19,099 bases of DNA from Glomus cerebriforme (GCA_003550305.1 QKYT01000003.1:245203-264301), one strand, 5' to 3'; positions 1 through 9,674 are shown, counted from the stretch's first letter. Translations and numbers: made by a program. Notes: generated by a model from the letters alone, not told the origin.

Positions 1-246
1 TCATCTTTTTAAACTTTTATTTTAATTAAATTATGTGAGGTCCTCTAATAAATCTTTTAGTTATTAAATGATTTACTAATTTATAATATTAGCCAAAATT
101 AGTTATAATTCTAGCCAGAATTAACTTTAAATCATGTGATCTGTCCAAAACCTGTCCATTGAAAAAAGGTTTTGGTTTTGAACAGGTTTTGGACAGGGTT
201 TTGGACAAATGTCCAAAACATCAATTTGTCCAATTACCCAACACTG
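1..246. mobile_element. Putative end of a hAT-like DNA transposon (body lies left of the window)
   Basis: Read on the minus strand the block begins at 246 with CAGTGTTGGGTAATTGG, and CAGTG followed by G-rich sequence is a common hAT terminal inverted repeat start. Directly inside it, at about 141-235, the words GTCCAAAA and TTTTGGAC recur in both orientations, including an imperfect inverted pair TGTCCAAAACCTGTCC / GGACAGGGTTTTGGACA. Arrays of short subterminal motifs in both orientations are typical of hAT transposase binding regions. No transposase is visible and the other end lies outside the window, so the family call is inference. The 8 bp just outside (GCCTATGT, 247-254) would be the target duplication if the end is correct. 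Confidence 0.45.
107..138. other. Palindrome AATTCTAGCCAGAATT plus CATGTG, 10 nt apart
   Basis: Positions 107-122 read AATTCTAGCCAGAATT, a 16-bp palindrome with one central mismatch, and CATGTG follows at 133-138. The same arrangement with the same 10-nt gap occurs at 5193-5224. The function is unknown; it could be a protein-binding module or part of a dispersed repeat. Confidence 0.5.
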
Positions 247-504
247 GCCTATGTATTAGAAAATTTTGTCATATAGTTCAGCCATTACACAAATAAAGCT
301 TATATTTAAAAATACTAATGATATTTCCATATCATCTTTAGATATATTTATATTTGGGATGTAGGATTAGAGATAAGAAAATCAAAGATCAGAAGACAGA
401 AAGTTAAAATTGAAGTTAGTTAATATTATTGTATAAGAAAAAATATGCTAATATAAATAATATTATATAACTCTTAGCTAAAATTGTCACATTTCTACTA
501 AAAT
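247..504. other. AT-rich spacer without recognisable gene
   Basis: No open frame with family resemblance and no clear repeat unit is visible. The sequence is mostly A/T with weak purine-rich patches. Confidence 0.5.
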
Positions 505-1460
505 ATTTACCTTCAAAATGCTTATAATAAGTTTCTAAAAGTTTAAAAAAAAAAAGAATAAAATATTAATAAATATTTCATTAAAAAAATAATAAAAAAA
601 AAAAAAAAATTTTAAAGTAATACTTTAAAATCATTTTTCATCTTTGAAGACTACAAAATAAAAAAAGAATAAAATGTTAGTAAAATGTTTTATTTAAAAT
701 TAAATAAAAAAAATGAATTTTAAAGTGATACTTTTAAAATGGCATTCAGGTAATCTTCAAGACCTATAAAAGAAAAAAGATAAATATTAGTAAAACATTT
801 ATTTAAAGAATAAGAAAAAAAGTATATTTTGAAATGATACCTTCAAAATGATTATTTAGAAAGTTATAAATTTACAAAAAATTAAAATATTAATTAATAT
901 TTTATTTAAAATAAAATAAAAAAAACCTGAAATTTTCAAAGTATTATTTTCAAATTTTATTTAATTTCACTTCTAAAATCTATATAAAAAAAATAAATAT
1001 TAATAAATATTTTGTTTAAAATAAAACAAGAAGAACCTAAAATTTTAAAGTTAAATTTACCTTTAAATTTACCTTTAAAATCTGTTATTTTTAAAGCTTA
1101 CAAAAAGAAATGAAATATTAGTAAAATATTTTATTTTAATGAAAATAAAACAAAAAAATAAAATTTTGAAGTTATTTATCTTCAAAATTATGTTTAGAGA
1201 TTTCAAAATCTTTTGAATTCTAAAAATAAAAAATAAACATTAATTAATATTTCATTTAAAAAAATAAAATAAAAAAAAAATAAAAATTTTGAAAAAAAAT
1301 AATAAAAATGAAAATTTTGAAGTTATTTACCTTTAAAATTATATCTAAAAAACTTTAAAATCTTTTAAAATCTAAAAATAAAAAAAAAAGCAAATATTAA
1401 TTACAGTAATGTTTCACTTAAAAAAAAATAAACCAATTTTTTTTTAGAAAAAAAATTTTT
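505..1460. repeat. Degenerate tandem array, about 8 units of ~110 bp, each with a small hairpin
   Basis: A core like AAATATTARTAAATATTTTATTT recurs at about 561, 671, 782, 884, 992, 1111, 1234 and 1391, so spacing is 102-123 bp with a longer last step. Between cores each unit carries a short inverted repeat of the type TTTTGAAG-(6-8 nt)-CTTCAAAA, for example at about 1166-1190 and 1314-1340. Units are strongly diverged and linked by A tracts. The last interval is lengthened by a local duplication at about 1270-1320. No coding potential is seen. It may be an old minisatellite. Confidence 0.7.
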
Positions 1461-1724
1461 AATCTTAACTAATTTTATTTGATTAAGATTTCAAAGTCAA
1501 TGAAAAGTTTATATAAAATTTATAATATAATTAAAATCCAAAAAGTTTGCAATTTTGAAGATTATCATAATTTTTTTATAAAATATCTTTAAAAAAAATA
1601 TGGCAAATCAAATCTGTAATATTGTAACAATCTATAAAAATTGCAGGTCTGTGAACCATAAAAAATTTTTTGATAAATTTTTAAGTAAAATTGAATTTTT
1701 AAAATAATAATAATAGGATTTTGC
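1461..1724. other. AT-rich spacer before the MULE
   Basis: Only A/T runs and trivial hairpins are visible here. The MULE inserted at its right edge. I see no exact 9-11 bp target duplication shared with the sequence after 5255, though both flanks carry a T-rich ATTTT stretch. Confidence 0.4.
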
Positions 1725-1762
1725 TAAACGGTGCACCCTGCACACGGTGCACCCACGTGACT
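1725..1762 (+). repeat. MULE left terminal inverted repeat
   Basis: It begins TAAACGGTGCACCC and ends CCCACGTGACT. The 11-mer ACGGTGCACCC occurs twice in direct orientation inside the repeat, 16 nt apart start to start, so each end offers two copies of the same site followed by CACGTG (1754-1759). A further CACGTG lies just inside at 1770-1775. Confidence 0.9.
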
Positions 1763-1849
1763 TTAATATCACGTGATACACAATAGGAATTTTTGATTGG
1801 CTTAATTCGAACTATTCGAACTTAAAACAAATAAAAATTTTAAATTTAT

Positions 1850-2345
1850 GTTCCAATCACTTCGTTCAATAACTGAAGCCCTGAAGTTTGGAATCCTCTA
1901 CCATGCTACTGTAGCCATTTCTGGCCTAAATGATAAATAAAATCACCCTATCACCCTATTTCGTGTTTAAAGCATTCTAATTGTTTCGTTCAAGAAGCTC
2001 AGAGTTTGACCGTTTCTAAGAAAGAAAACTGTTATTAGCATTTTAAAGGAAGAAAACAAAAGAACAATGAAAGTAAAAAACAACAATAATAATGGAACAA
2101 CCCTACCTCATATTCAAAGCATTCTGATTGTTCCATTCAAGAAGTCTGGTGTTTTAGCGAAGAAAAAACTGCTAGTAAACGTTTCAAAGGATAGGGAACA
2201 AGAAAAAGTGAAAAAGAAAGCAAAAAACAAAGAAAATAATGAGTGAAGAAACTACTACCTCTCATTTAAAGTATTTCTGACCGTTCTTTTCCAAGAAATT
2301 TCAGTTAGTCGTTGGTTGTTTAATCTAAGAAAAGAAAAGAAAAAG
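1850..2345. repeat. Subterminal direct repeats of the MULE, three clear copies near 150 bp apart
   Basis: The word TTTAAAGCATTCTAA (1966), TTCAAAGCATTCTGA (2113) and TTTAAAGTATTTCTGA (2265) starts three copies, each followed by a T-rich GTT..TTC..TCAAGAA stretch, an AGAAAGAAAAC-like purine tract and TTTCAAAGGA-like sequence. Copy spacing is 147 and 152 nt. A weaker fourth copy may begin near 1850 (CAATCACTTCGTTCAATAACTG). They lie downstream of the transposase stop. No convincing protein frame runs through them. Subterminal repeats are known in Mutator-like elements, but this spacing and copy number are noted from the sequence only. Confidence 0.65.
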
Positions 2346-2588
2346 TAAGGTTAGTATTTCCTTTCACTTTTTTATCTTTAAGAATGGTACTAACCTTAGA
2401 CTGCACTAGGTATTATGAAAGAGCGTGAGAGAAAACTGAAATTAGTGATCACGAAAAAATGTGGCTGGTCATTTATATATGATGTTGATCAACTGCGTCG
2501 TGAAATAAAATTGCAACATGTTTATTTTTACGAATCAATTTTTTATTACATGATATCAAAGATTATATGGGAAGAATACTAATATTAA

Positions 2589-4973
2589 CTAGCTATTTTC
2601 ACTAGCAATTCTTTCTTCGCAACTCCTAATATTATGACCCACTTCATGGCAATAAGTGCATGTAACACTTCTGGATTTCGGTACCGCAGATGACTGTTGA
2701 TTCTCAACAGTACCAAGAATTCTACGAGCTGCTTGTGGGCGTCCCTTCNGACGTTTTACAACTGGATTTTCAGCATCCAAGTCCATAACAATAACATTTT
2801 CTTTTTCAGAATCATTAGATTGTGTGCATGCTGTAACAAGCATTGGTTTGATTTCTGTTTCTCGGAAATTCTCAAGAATCAAGATCAACTTTTCATCCAA
2901 ATTTAATTCAATTGCTTTATTTATCGTTGTCTTTGCAAGACCAAATGCTTTCGCAAATCTTTGTTTAGCTTTTAATTGTCGTTGGGCCAATCCTTGTTCT
3001 TGTCTTGACAATCCAATAACTTCGCTAGTTGTGATAGAAACCCATTTTACAGGAAGTTGAGGAAGAGTTGTAGACCCAGCTGTATTATTTGTTATTAAAC
3101 CAATAAAATCTCTGTTATTCAAATCATTGCCATATACTTCGTCCTTAAGCCAATGGTGATTTATCATGTTGATATGAAATCTGGCTGCCGGAGTCATGCA
3201 CATGACACNGAAAAAGTGTCTACAAACCCAACCCGAAGTGTTATATAACTTGCATGTACATTTATAGTCACCATTTGTCAAAAGAAAGACAAATTGAGGT
3301 GGTGACTCATATTTCATATGCCGCACTTCCCATATTGAACCCAATTGGTCACAAATGTCTTCAAAAATCACATTTGCACACCCTTGAGGTAAATCAAATA
3401 CTTCGTCAACACAGCCCTCTTCACATGAAAATTCAACATTGAAATCTCTTTTATTATGATCAACTTGTTTTGCATGGTACAGAAAACTGAGATTCATTTG
3501 TTCGCGAATTTTCTCAGTTATTGCAAGGGTTACATTAATGCAGAGCTNATTATCAATATCTTGAAATATTGTATTGTAAACATTAGGAGGTGAAATTAAC
3601 GGCATAGATTCTTTCCATGTTATAAATTCTTTATTATTTTGTCGTTCCTTGAGAATCCGAGTTAGACTTTCACAAACACTATTTAATGATACACATCGAC
3701 CATCTAAATCCTTTTTAATTACTCCATTAATACTTTCAACACGGCTTGTTGACTGCATACCTGCTGTGAAACATGAACTAGTGTAACACCTTGCCCATGA
3801 CTTTTTGCTTTCATATAACCGTTCAAGATAGGTTTTTGCGTCTGGATAAGCTTCAATTAATTTCATATAGCCATATTCAAAATCATCAATATTGAGTTTA
3901 TTGCGGCACTGAAAGAATTTTTTCGCAAATTCCTCATAATTGTTATGTAATTTGCTTTTCAAATTCTTCGGAATATTTTGACCAATGTGCCATATGCAAT
4001 GCAAGTGTTTTGTTTGAGGGTAAACTTGAGCAATAGCTGCATCCATTGCAGGATCAGCATCTGTAATCATTACCGTTGGATAAATATGAAGTGCTTGTAA
4101 CATGACCCTTAAACTCCATGCATATGATTCTAGAGTTTCGTCATCTAAAAATGCTTGTGCAACTGGTCTTGTATTATAATTGTTATCAATAATAACAAAA
4201 ATAGAAAGTGGAAGACCATATATGTTCGTTTTTGCAGTGTTATCATGCGCAACAACTGAACCATATCGGATATATAATTCAACTTGTTGAGGTTCCATCC
4301 ATAAAATATGCGTAAGAGATCTTGATACTGGATCTAATTGGTATTCAACAATCCATTCTGGATCATCCGCTTTTTTTTCTAATAAAGAACTGATAATGTT
4401 ACACGCATCATTTTTTGCAGGTTCCTTTTGGCGTCGAAACATATGGATTGCATTATAAAGATCCTGTTTGACAATGCGACATTGATATTTGCTTACAAGC
4501 ATTCGGTATTGTTTAGTTGCATTAAGATCACCTTCAAGTGTCCAGAATCGTATATCGGTCAACATGTCTTCAGTTAATTTTCGAAATTGTGGTAATAAAT
4601 GTGCAGTTTGTGGATTAAGAGTGTGATCTTTGTGTTCATTAACAAATGTTGTTACCATATAAGTTTCTTCACTCTTCTTATTAATATTAACCCGCCACGG
4701 ACAATTCACTCTGCATGAAGGTTTGATCCGCTGTTCGTTAAGGGTCGTAGTTTTATTATTTACATTGCTTGTACCTGCATGCTTACATAAAAAAGTTCTT
4801 TTTATCGCATCCTCAGTATTATCCATTTTTGTTGACCGACCCTTTCTATAACCAAACCCTTTTTGCATACAGAAATTATCAAGAAACACTGTAACTTCTT
4901 CCCATGATACAAATAATTTACCTACATAAAGGTTATCTAAAGACTCTTCTTCTATGTGAATGTTAGGATCCAT
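2589..4973 (-). CDS. MULE transposase (FAR1-like N terminus, DDE domain, SWIM finger, CCHC knuckle)
   Basis: This gene encodes the cut-and-paste enzyme of the surrounding element. In the 794-residue product from the Met at 4973, residues ~17-120 form a FAR1-like zinc-binding region (Cys63, Cys87, Cys91, His114, His117). The MULE catalytic domain follows, with Asp244 in AHDNTAKTNIYG, Asp305 in VMITDADPAMDAAI, the CxxxH pair in HLHCIWHIGQNI and Glu413 in STSRVESINGVIK, giving the DDE triad. A SWIM zinc finger (C572xC574, C584xH586) and a terminal CCHC knuckle (C772, C775, H780, C785) complete the usual order. The frame is open 78 nt further upstream to 5051, but those 26 residues are a hydrophobic, phenylalanine-rich run probably read from the 5' leader, so the Met of MDPNIHIEEE is preferred. 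No intron is needed. Three codons contain an N (plus-strand 2749, 3209, 3547), giving unknown residues. Confidence 0.93.
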   Translation of the reverse strand: MDPNIHIEEESLDNLYVGKLFVSWEEVTVFLDNFCMQKGFGYRKGRSTKMDNTEDAIKRTFLCKHAGTSNVNNKTTTLNEQRIKPSCRVNCPWRVNINKKSEETYMVTTFVNEHKDHTLNPQTAHLLPQFRKLTEDMLTDIRFWTLEGDLNATKQYRMLVSKYQCRIVKQDLYNAIHMFRRQKEPAKNDACNIISSLLEKKADDPEWIVEYQLDPVSRSLTHILWMEPQQVELYIRYGSVVAHDNTAKTNIYGLPLSIFVIIDNNYNTRPVAQAFLDDETLESYAWSLRVMLQALHIYPTVMITDADPAMDAAIAQVYPQTKHLHCIWHIGQNIPKNLKSKLHNNYEEFAKKFFQCRNKLNIDDFEYGYMKLIEAYPDAKTYLERLYESKKSWARCYTSSCFTAGMQSTSRVESINGVIKKDLDGRCVSLNSVCESLTRILKERQNNKEFITWKESMPLISPPNVYNTIFQDIDNXLCINVTLAITEKIREQMNLSFLYHAKQVDHNKRDFNVEFSCEEGCVDEVFDLPQGCANVIFEDICDQLGSIWEVRHMKYESPPQFVFLLTNGDYKCTCKLYNTSGWVCRHFFXVMCMTPAARFHINMINHHWLKDEVYGNDLNNRDFIGLITNNTAGSTTLPQLPVKWVSITTSEVIGLSRQEQGLAQRQLKAKQRFAKAFGLAKTTINKAIELNLDEKLILILENFRETEIKPMLVTACTQSNDSEKENVIVMDLDAENPVVKRXKGRPQAARRILGTVENQQSSAVPKSRSVTCTYCHEVGHNIRSCEERIASENS

Positions 4974-5082
4974 ATTAAATAGAGTGTAAAAGACCTTGGA
5001 AAGTAAAAAAAATAGCGTAAAAGGTTTCAAAAAGAAGGAACAAATAGTCAAAAAGCCTTGGGAACGAAGAAGAATATATGGA

Positions 5083-5090
5083 TGACGTAA
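5083..5090. promoter_or_regulatory. CRE/bZIP-like site TGACGTAA upstream of the transposase
   Basis: TGACGTAA lies 110 nt before the preferred transposase start. This word matches the consensus bound by ATF/CREB-type bZIP factors. One copy only, so the assignment is weak. Confidence 0.25.
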
Positions 5091-5192
5091 TAATTAAAGA
5101 GGTTAGATGCTTTATGTAATATAAACATATGATGCAATTATACGCGACAATCACGTGTTATTCCAAAAAAAGGAAAATTTTCATAACGTCTT

Positions 5193-5224
5193 AATTCTGG
5201 CCAGAATTATGATCTAGTCACGTG
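5193..5224. other. Perfect palindrome AATTCTGGCCAGAATT plus CACGTG, 10 nt apart
   Basis: 5193-5208 is a perfect 16-bp palindrome, and CACGTG follows at 5219-5224 inside the MULE right end. The layout and the 10-nt gap match 107-138. It may act as a binding module near the element end. Confidence 0.55.
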
Positions 5225-5255
5225 GGATGCACCGTGTGCATGGATGCACCGTTTA
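5216..5255 (-). repeat. MULE right terminal inverted repeat
   Basis: In reverse complement it starts TAAACGGTGCATCC and ends CCCACGTGACT. It matches the left end apart from one C/T change and two extra bases, and carries the same doubled ACGGTGCA core. Confidence 0.9.
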
Positions 5256-5432
5256 AATTTTTCCATAATAATATCAATAAAAAAATGAACCTTTTTGTCA
5301 TATAAAAGAAGAAAGAATATTATGCATATAAAAGAAATAAATAATATAAAATAAAGTAAAATACACTTATTAAAAGAACATACAAAAATCTTTTCTGAAT
5401 CTTAAGAAGTAATAAAAATGGATTTCTTCTTG

Positions 5433-5460
5433 CAAGCCTAAATAATTTTAATTAGGCTTG
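5433..5460. repeat. Inverted repeat CAAGCCTAA...TTAGGCTTG
   Basis: Nine-base perfect arms flank a ten-base A/T loop, standing out in A/T-only surroundings. It could be a small structured-RNA stem or a remnant of a miniature element. Confidence 0.5.
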
Positions 5461-5934
5461 TTTTAATGAAATAAATAATAAATTCTGGATTTTTAGTTGC
5501 AAATAAATAATTATTTATTTTATTACTTTAGTATATAAACAATTTTTTTACATTATTTATTGGATTTTAAACTTATATAGATAAGAATAAATATTAATGA
5601 TCACTATCAATATGAGTATAGTATCAATCATGATTTCTAAGAAGAAAAGAAAGAAGATTATATTTATATTCTCAGAATCGATTAAGAAGTAGAGATAAAA
5701 GTAAAGATAAAAGTAAAATAGTCATAGATACTAAAATTCTATATTTTTTTACTTTATTTTATTTAAAAAAAGCAAATTATTCTGTTCTATAAATATACTT
5801 ATAATCAAAAAGATCTTATATTTAATAAATAAATATATTTTAATTATTATCAAACAATTAACCATACTAAATTTTTTAAAAATTAGTTTAAATCAAATCA
5901 TATATACTTTCACTAGATAATAAAATTTTCAGTA

Positions 5935-6075
5935 AATCAGTATTAGTATTAGTAATTACCAATCAGTATTGGTTTTGATCAAAACCAAAAGTTTTAGTAA
6001 ATTATCAATATCAATACCAATTAATTTGGTTTAGTTTTAGTTTTATCCAAATTGAAACTAAACTAAACTAAACAG
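5935..6075. repeat. Palindrome-rich block, possible transposon end
   Basis: TTGGTTTTGATCAAAACCAA at 5969-5988 is a perfect 20-bp palindrome. A second structure pairs GGTTTAGTTTTAGTTTT (6028-6044) with the AAACTAAACTAAAC run ending at 6073. The motifs ACCAAT/ATTGGT and CAATCAGTATT also repeat. Such simple words in both orientations resemble subterminal regions of DNA transposons, but no terminus could be fixed. Confidence 0.4.
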
Positions 6076-6545
6076 AACCCTATTTTTAACATTTATTTTC
6101 AAAATTTTACCCATAAAAATTTGGTTTAATTGATTAGCAAAAAGAATTCTATCTTTTTAATAAATTATAATTTAAATTATTTTAAAATATTTATTAATTT
6201 TTAAATTTCTATTCCAAATATAATGGCTAAATTTTATTACCTTTTTTTTTTATAAAATATTTACCTAACTAGGTAATGGAAACTATTGTAAGTTCAGAGC
6301 TTTAAAAAAAATTATTTGTGTGACATTTATTGTTATCAGGTATATCTTGTCCAATGTAATATTAAAACAATCAATTTACACACCGGAAATTGCCACGTGA
6401 TCTTTGTGATACCAATTTGTAAACATATATAGTCCTTCGCTTCGTTCTGTAAAATAATTAACTATTTAATTAAGAAAAATTTTTTTTTTTTTGATTATTT
6501 TTATTAAAACAAAATATTTTATATAAAATAACTTACCTATTTAAT

Positions 6546-9500
6546 CTATAATTTCAACTTGGCAATTTCTTCAGTACTAAAATCAATCCTATAATATAAT
6601 TTACAAACTAAATTATCATTGATATTCTAATTATCAAAACATTTATTATTTTTAATAATATACCTTAATCCAACTATCTTTTTTGCTTCAGTAACAGTTA
6701 ATCTCCAGGTAATTGGACTCGTTACTTTAGTTGCACTTCCCCAATATTCATGAATTTCAGATAACTAAATAAAAATATTTAAGTAAGTTAATTTTTATAT
6801 AATAATTATTGAGTTATTTAATTAATTTACTTACGGATTCTAAATTAAGTAAAGTTGAAATTTGATTCAGTCTGGTAAGTTTATCTCTAAATGGCCATTG
6901 CATTTTAGCTGAAAAATAATTATTTACAGATCGCAAATCTTTATCAAATCTTAATGCACCATACTAATTTCAAAGATAAAGGATAAATTGTAAAAAGGAA
7001 TAAAAGAAATAATAAAATATTCAAAATCATTTGACTGATTCAATACCTGATTGAATTTTGTACCAAGAACAGTTTTTTCCCACAAATTAATGACAGATTC
7101 TAAAATGTGCATCATAATTTGGTTATAATTGTTTTCTGTGAAAGTTGTCTAATTTTTAAAATTCAAATTAACATATATTTTAATAAATGTAACATAAAAT
7201 GTAATCCTTATAGAAACAAAAACGTGAATTTACCTGATAAATTTTAACCAAATTATCAAATCCAGCCACAAATCTTTTAGCAAAATTATCATCCGCTTCT
7301 TGTTCATGATATTCATCTTGATCCAATACGTATTTAATATCTTTATAAGCTTCTTGTAAAATAGGTCTAATTCTTGGTTTTATCATCTGTGTGAAAAGTT
7401 CATTCAATCCACTCTAATAATTATAAAAATTATGTGATTGATGAGAAATCTTAAGATATAAATAACTACATTCACTTGATTTCTTACCTGTAACATTGGT
7501 TTAAAGTTATCAGATGTAATATTATTCAATGAAGTAAAACATTTATGAACCTTTTCATAATTTTCTTTAGTAATTGAAGGAATCATTATTAATTCTGATG
7601 TAAGTCTTTGCATATAATCACAACTAACATCCAAATTATTTAATAAAATCTAAAGAATACAAAAAAAGTTAATTAAATATTAATAAATTAATTGCATAAG
7701 AAATAAATTACATACCATATAACCAAATTTTGCATCTTTTGGTTCTGCGGTTGCAAATGCAGTTAGCAATCTTTCTCTAAATATAGCAAGGTAATCATCT
7801 TTTAAGCTTTGATTAACCAAATTAACCATTGAAATCAAACATTCCATATCTGAAGTTGTCACAGTTCTTGTTAAACACTCTTTGAGAATATAAAACACAT
7901 CTTCAACACAACTTGATGTTGCGCTTCCTTCCTCGTATTTATCTATTTTCATGGCCTTAAAAATATACATAAGTAAGAAAATTCTTATTATAATTATCAG
8001 CTTAGAACATTAAAATGTACCTTCTCGATAGACTTTCTAAGAAAATATTCCTCCATAACAATGAAATCATTCATTAATAATTTTACTTGTTTCGATAAGC
8101 CACTAGTTTTGATAATAACTGATGCATCATACTTATTGGCATCTTTTTCTAACAGCGAAACATCACTTCCATTAACTTGCATCGCTTCTACTTCCAGCTA
8201 AAAACACAAAATATTTAACCTTTTTTCTTCTAATAAATAATAATAAATAAACATTATGATTACCTTAGCTCTTGATTCCATAAACCGATAATATAAGTGA
8301 GTTCTAGCACTAATCATTGCCAATTCTGATAACACAACATCAAGTTCTCTTGGATCTGGCATACTATCAACTTCTCTTGATTGTCCAGGCCTTTGTATAA
8401 CAGAAACTCTTTTTTGTGCATTATTATATGTACGAATATCTGACAACTTTCGCTGAATTTGTTTTGCATCACAAAAAGTATGCAGGATAATTTTGCTTTG
8501 CTTATCACACTCTTCTTGAAGTCTTTCAATAACTCGAATCATTTTTCCTGGACCATAATGAGTTTCTACAGCAGATTGATGTTGATCTATGATAAGTGCT
8601 ATATTCTCAAAAAGTTTTGTTAGCGCGTTTCCATAAAAATTCGTTCCTACTGCTGCAAATATTCAATGAAGAAAAAATTAATAAACCAATTGCAACAATT
8701 CTGGAAAAGAATAATTTGACCTTTTCTTACCAATTTCAGCCAAATTCGCTTGACTTTTCCCTGCAATAATACCACAAACAAATTTCGAGTATTTATCTAA
8801 TCCTTCAGTCTCCTTTCCGATTAAAGGAAATAACTTAAAAAATCTACTTATATTTTCTTGATCTTTATGATGAACAGCTGTTTCAAATTCTCTACTAAAA
8901 ATAACAAAAAGATTTTCTTTTGCATCATGTAAAGTTTTCGTTGGTATATCAGGATATTCAGATGAAGGTACAGAATTTTCTGCAAATTCTCCATCAAGTA
9001 TTTTTTTATCTAATGCTGATACCCGATTAACATATGAAGCAGCAGTTTCATAATCCTTCATATACATTGCTTGATGTAAACCAGTAATACAAAGTTTTAA
9101 TTCTTGAACATCTTCAACAAGTTTTATAGATTCTTGAACTCTACTTTGTTCTAGATCTAATTGACGTACTTGCGCGCTGATACGTTCTGCTACTGATGAA
9201 GTACCATTTATTATATTTAATAAATTTGCTGCTTGTGTATGTAATGTACCTAATTGTGGCCTAGAATTAGTTAGAAAATAATTAATTAAAATAGAAAATA
9301 TTAAATAGGTGCAGAACAAAAAAAAATTACTTTTTCTTACCTCAAAATTTCTAATTTATCTAATTCTGATTCAAGTTTTGATCTTCTCTCTAATAATTCA
9401 TCTAAATTAAGATCAACTTGATTCTCTTCTAAATCCAATAATTGAAGACATTCTTGTATGTCTTCAATGTTTGTTAAAGATTTTAAATAAGTTAAGGAAA

Positions 9501-9549
9501 GTTTCGGCGGATTTGTTGAACTTTTCGGTGTCTTAGTTGTAACTGGCAT
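6546..9549 (-). CDS. COG4: Conserved oligomeric Golgi complex subunit 4 (COG4), 11 exons
   Basis: COG4 belongs to lobe A of the COG tether, which captures retrograde vesicles at the Golgi and binds SNARE machinery. Exons, read on the minus strand: 9549-9341, 9260-8731, 8652-8264, 8197-8021, 7955-7716, 7649-7488, 7413-7234, 7148-7047, 6963-6835, 6764-6664, 6588-6546. Every intron is GT-AG and 65-85 bp, and the joined length, 2262 nt, gives 753 residues without internal stops (human COG4 is 785). Recognisable stretches include SAQVRQLDLEQSRVQ, FIVMEEYFLRKSIEK, SSCVEDVFYILKECL, the GALRFDKDLRS segment and the C-terminal GLRIDFSTEEIAKLKL. Arg694 (TRLNQIS) and Glu732 (VTEAKK) align with the human Arg729-Glu764 salt-bridge pair, from memory of the family. 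The N terminus is probably coiled coil. The Met at 9549 begins MPVTTKTPKSS and is the only good start. Confidence 0.95.
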
Positions 9550-9602
9550 TTCATTAGATTAATTTGTATTTGTTTTTGGTAAGTTAAAATTTTTTTCACT
9601 GT

Positions 9603-9674
9603 CACGTGGGCTTTAATGATTCAATTTTTTTTATATCAGATAAAGATCACATGCTAATATCTTAATGTCACGTG
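9603..9674 (-). promoter_or_regulatory. COG4 promoter with two CACGTG boxes
   Basis: CACGTG occurs at 9603-9608 and 9669-9674, about 54 and 120 nt upstream of the COG4 start codon. Both are preceded by T on the plus strand (TCACGTG), the form bound by fungal bHLH factors such as Cbf1. A TATA-like GATATAAAAA run lies between them on the minus strand. Binding itself is not shown. Confidence 0.45.

Larger units (their letters stand above)
1725..5255 (-). mobile_element. Complete-looking Mutator-like element (MULE)
   Basis: The element is bounded by terminal inverted repeats at 1725-1762 and 5216-5255 that match at all but one substitution and two single-base indels. It contains one transposase gene on the minus strand, about 860 bp of noncoding sequence with subterminal direct repeats on the side downstream of the gene, and about 240 bp upstream of the gene start. 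Near-identical ends and a transposase frame without stop codons suggest recent activity or autonomy. Three ambiguous N bases fall inside the transposase and nowhere else in the window. A clean target-site duplication was not found by eye. Confidence 0.9.
5256..6545. other. AT-rich intergenic region with palindromes, no gene seen
   Basis: This lies between the MULE and the COG4 stop codon. No frame with family resemblance is visible. It holds the hairpin at 5433-5460, a palindrome-rich block at about 5935-6075, a CACGTG at 6394-6399, and A/T homopolymer tracts. COG4 3' untranslated sequence should lie at its right edge. Confidence 0.6.

Noticed and set aside
2697..3442. Three plus-strand open frames
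   Set aside because: They lie antisense inside the MULE transposase, have no family features, and are explained by that gene's codon use.
4974..5051. Hydrophobic N-terminal extension of the transposase as a membrane anchor
   Set aside because: A nuclear transposase should not carry one. The downstream Met starts a normal FAR1-type N terminus, and the upstream sequence reads like an AT-rich leader.
8314..8529. Minus-strand 71-codon frame
   Set aside because: It overlaps COG4 exon 3 in another frame and matches nothing; the COG4 frame is supported by family similarity and splice phases.
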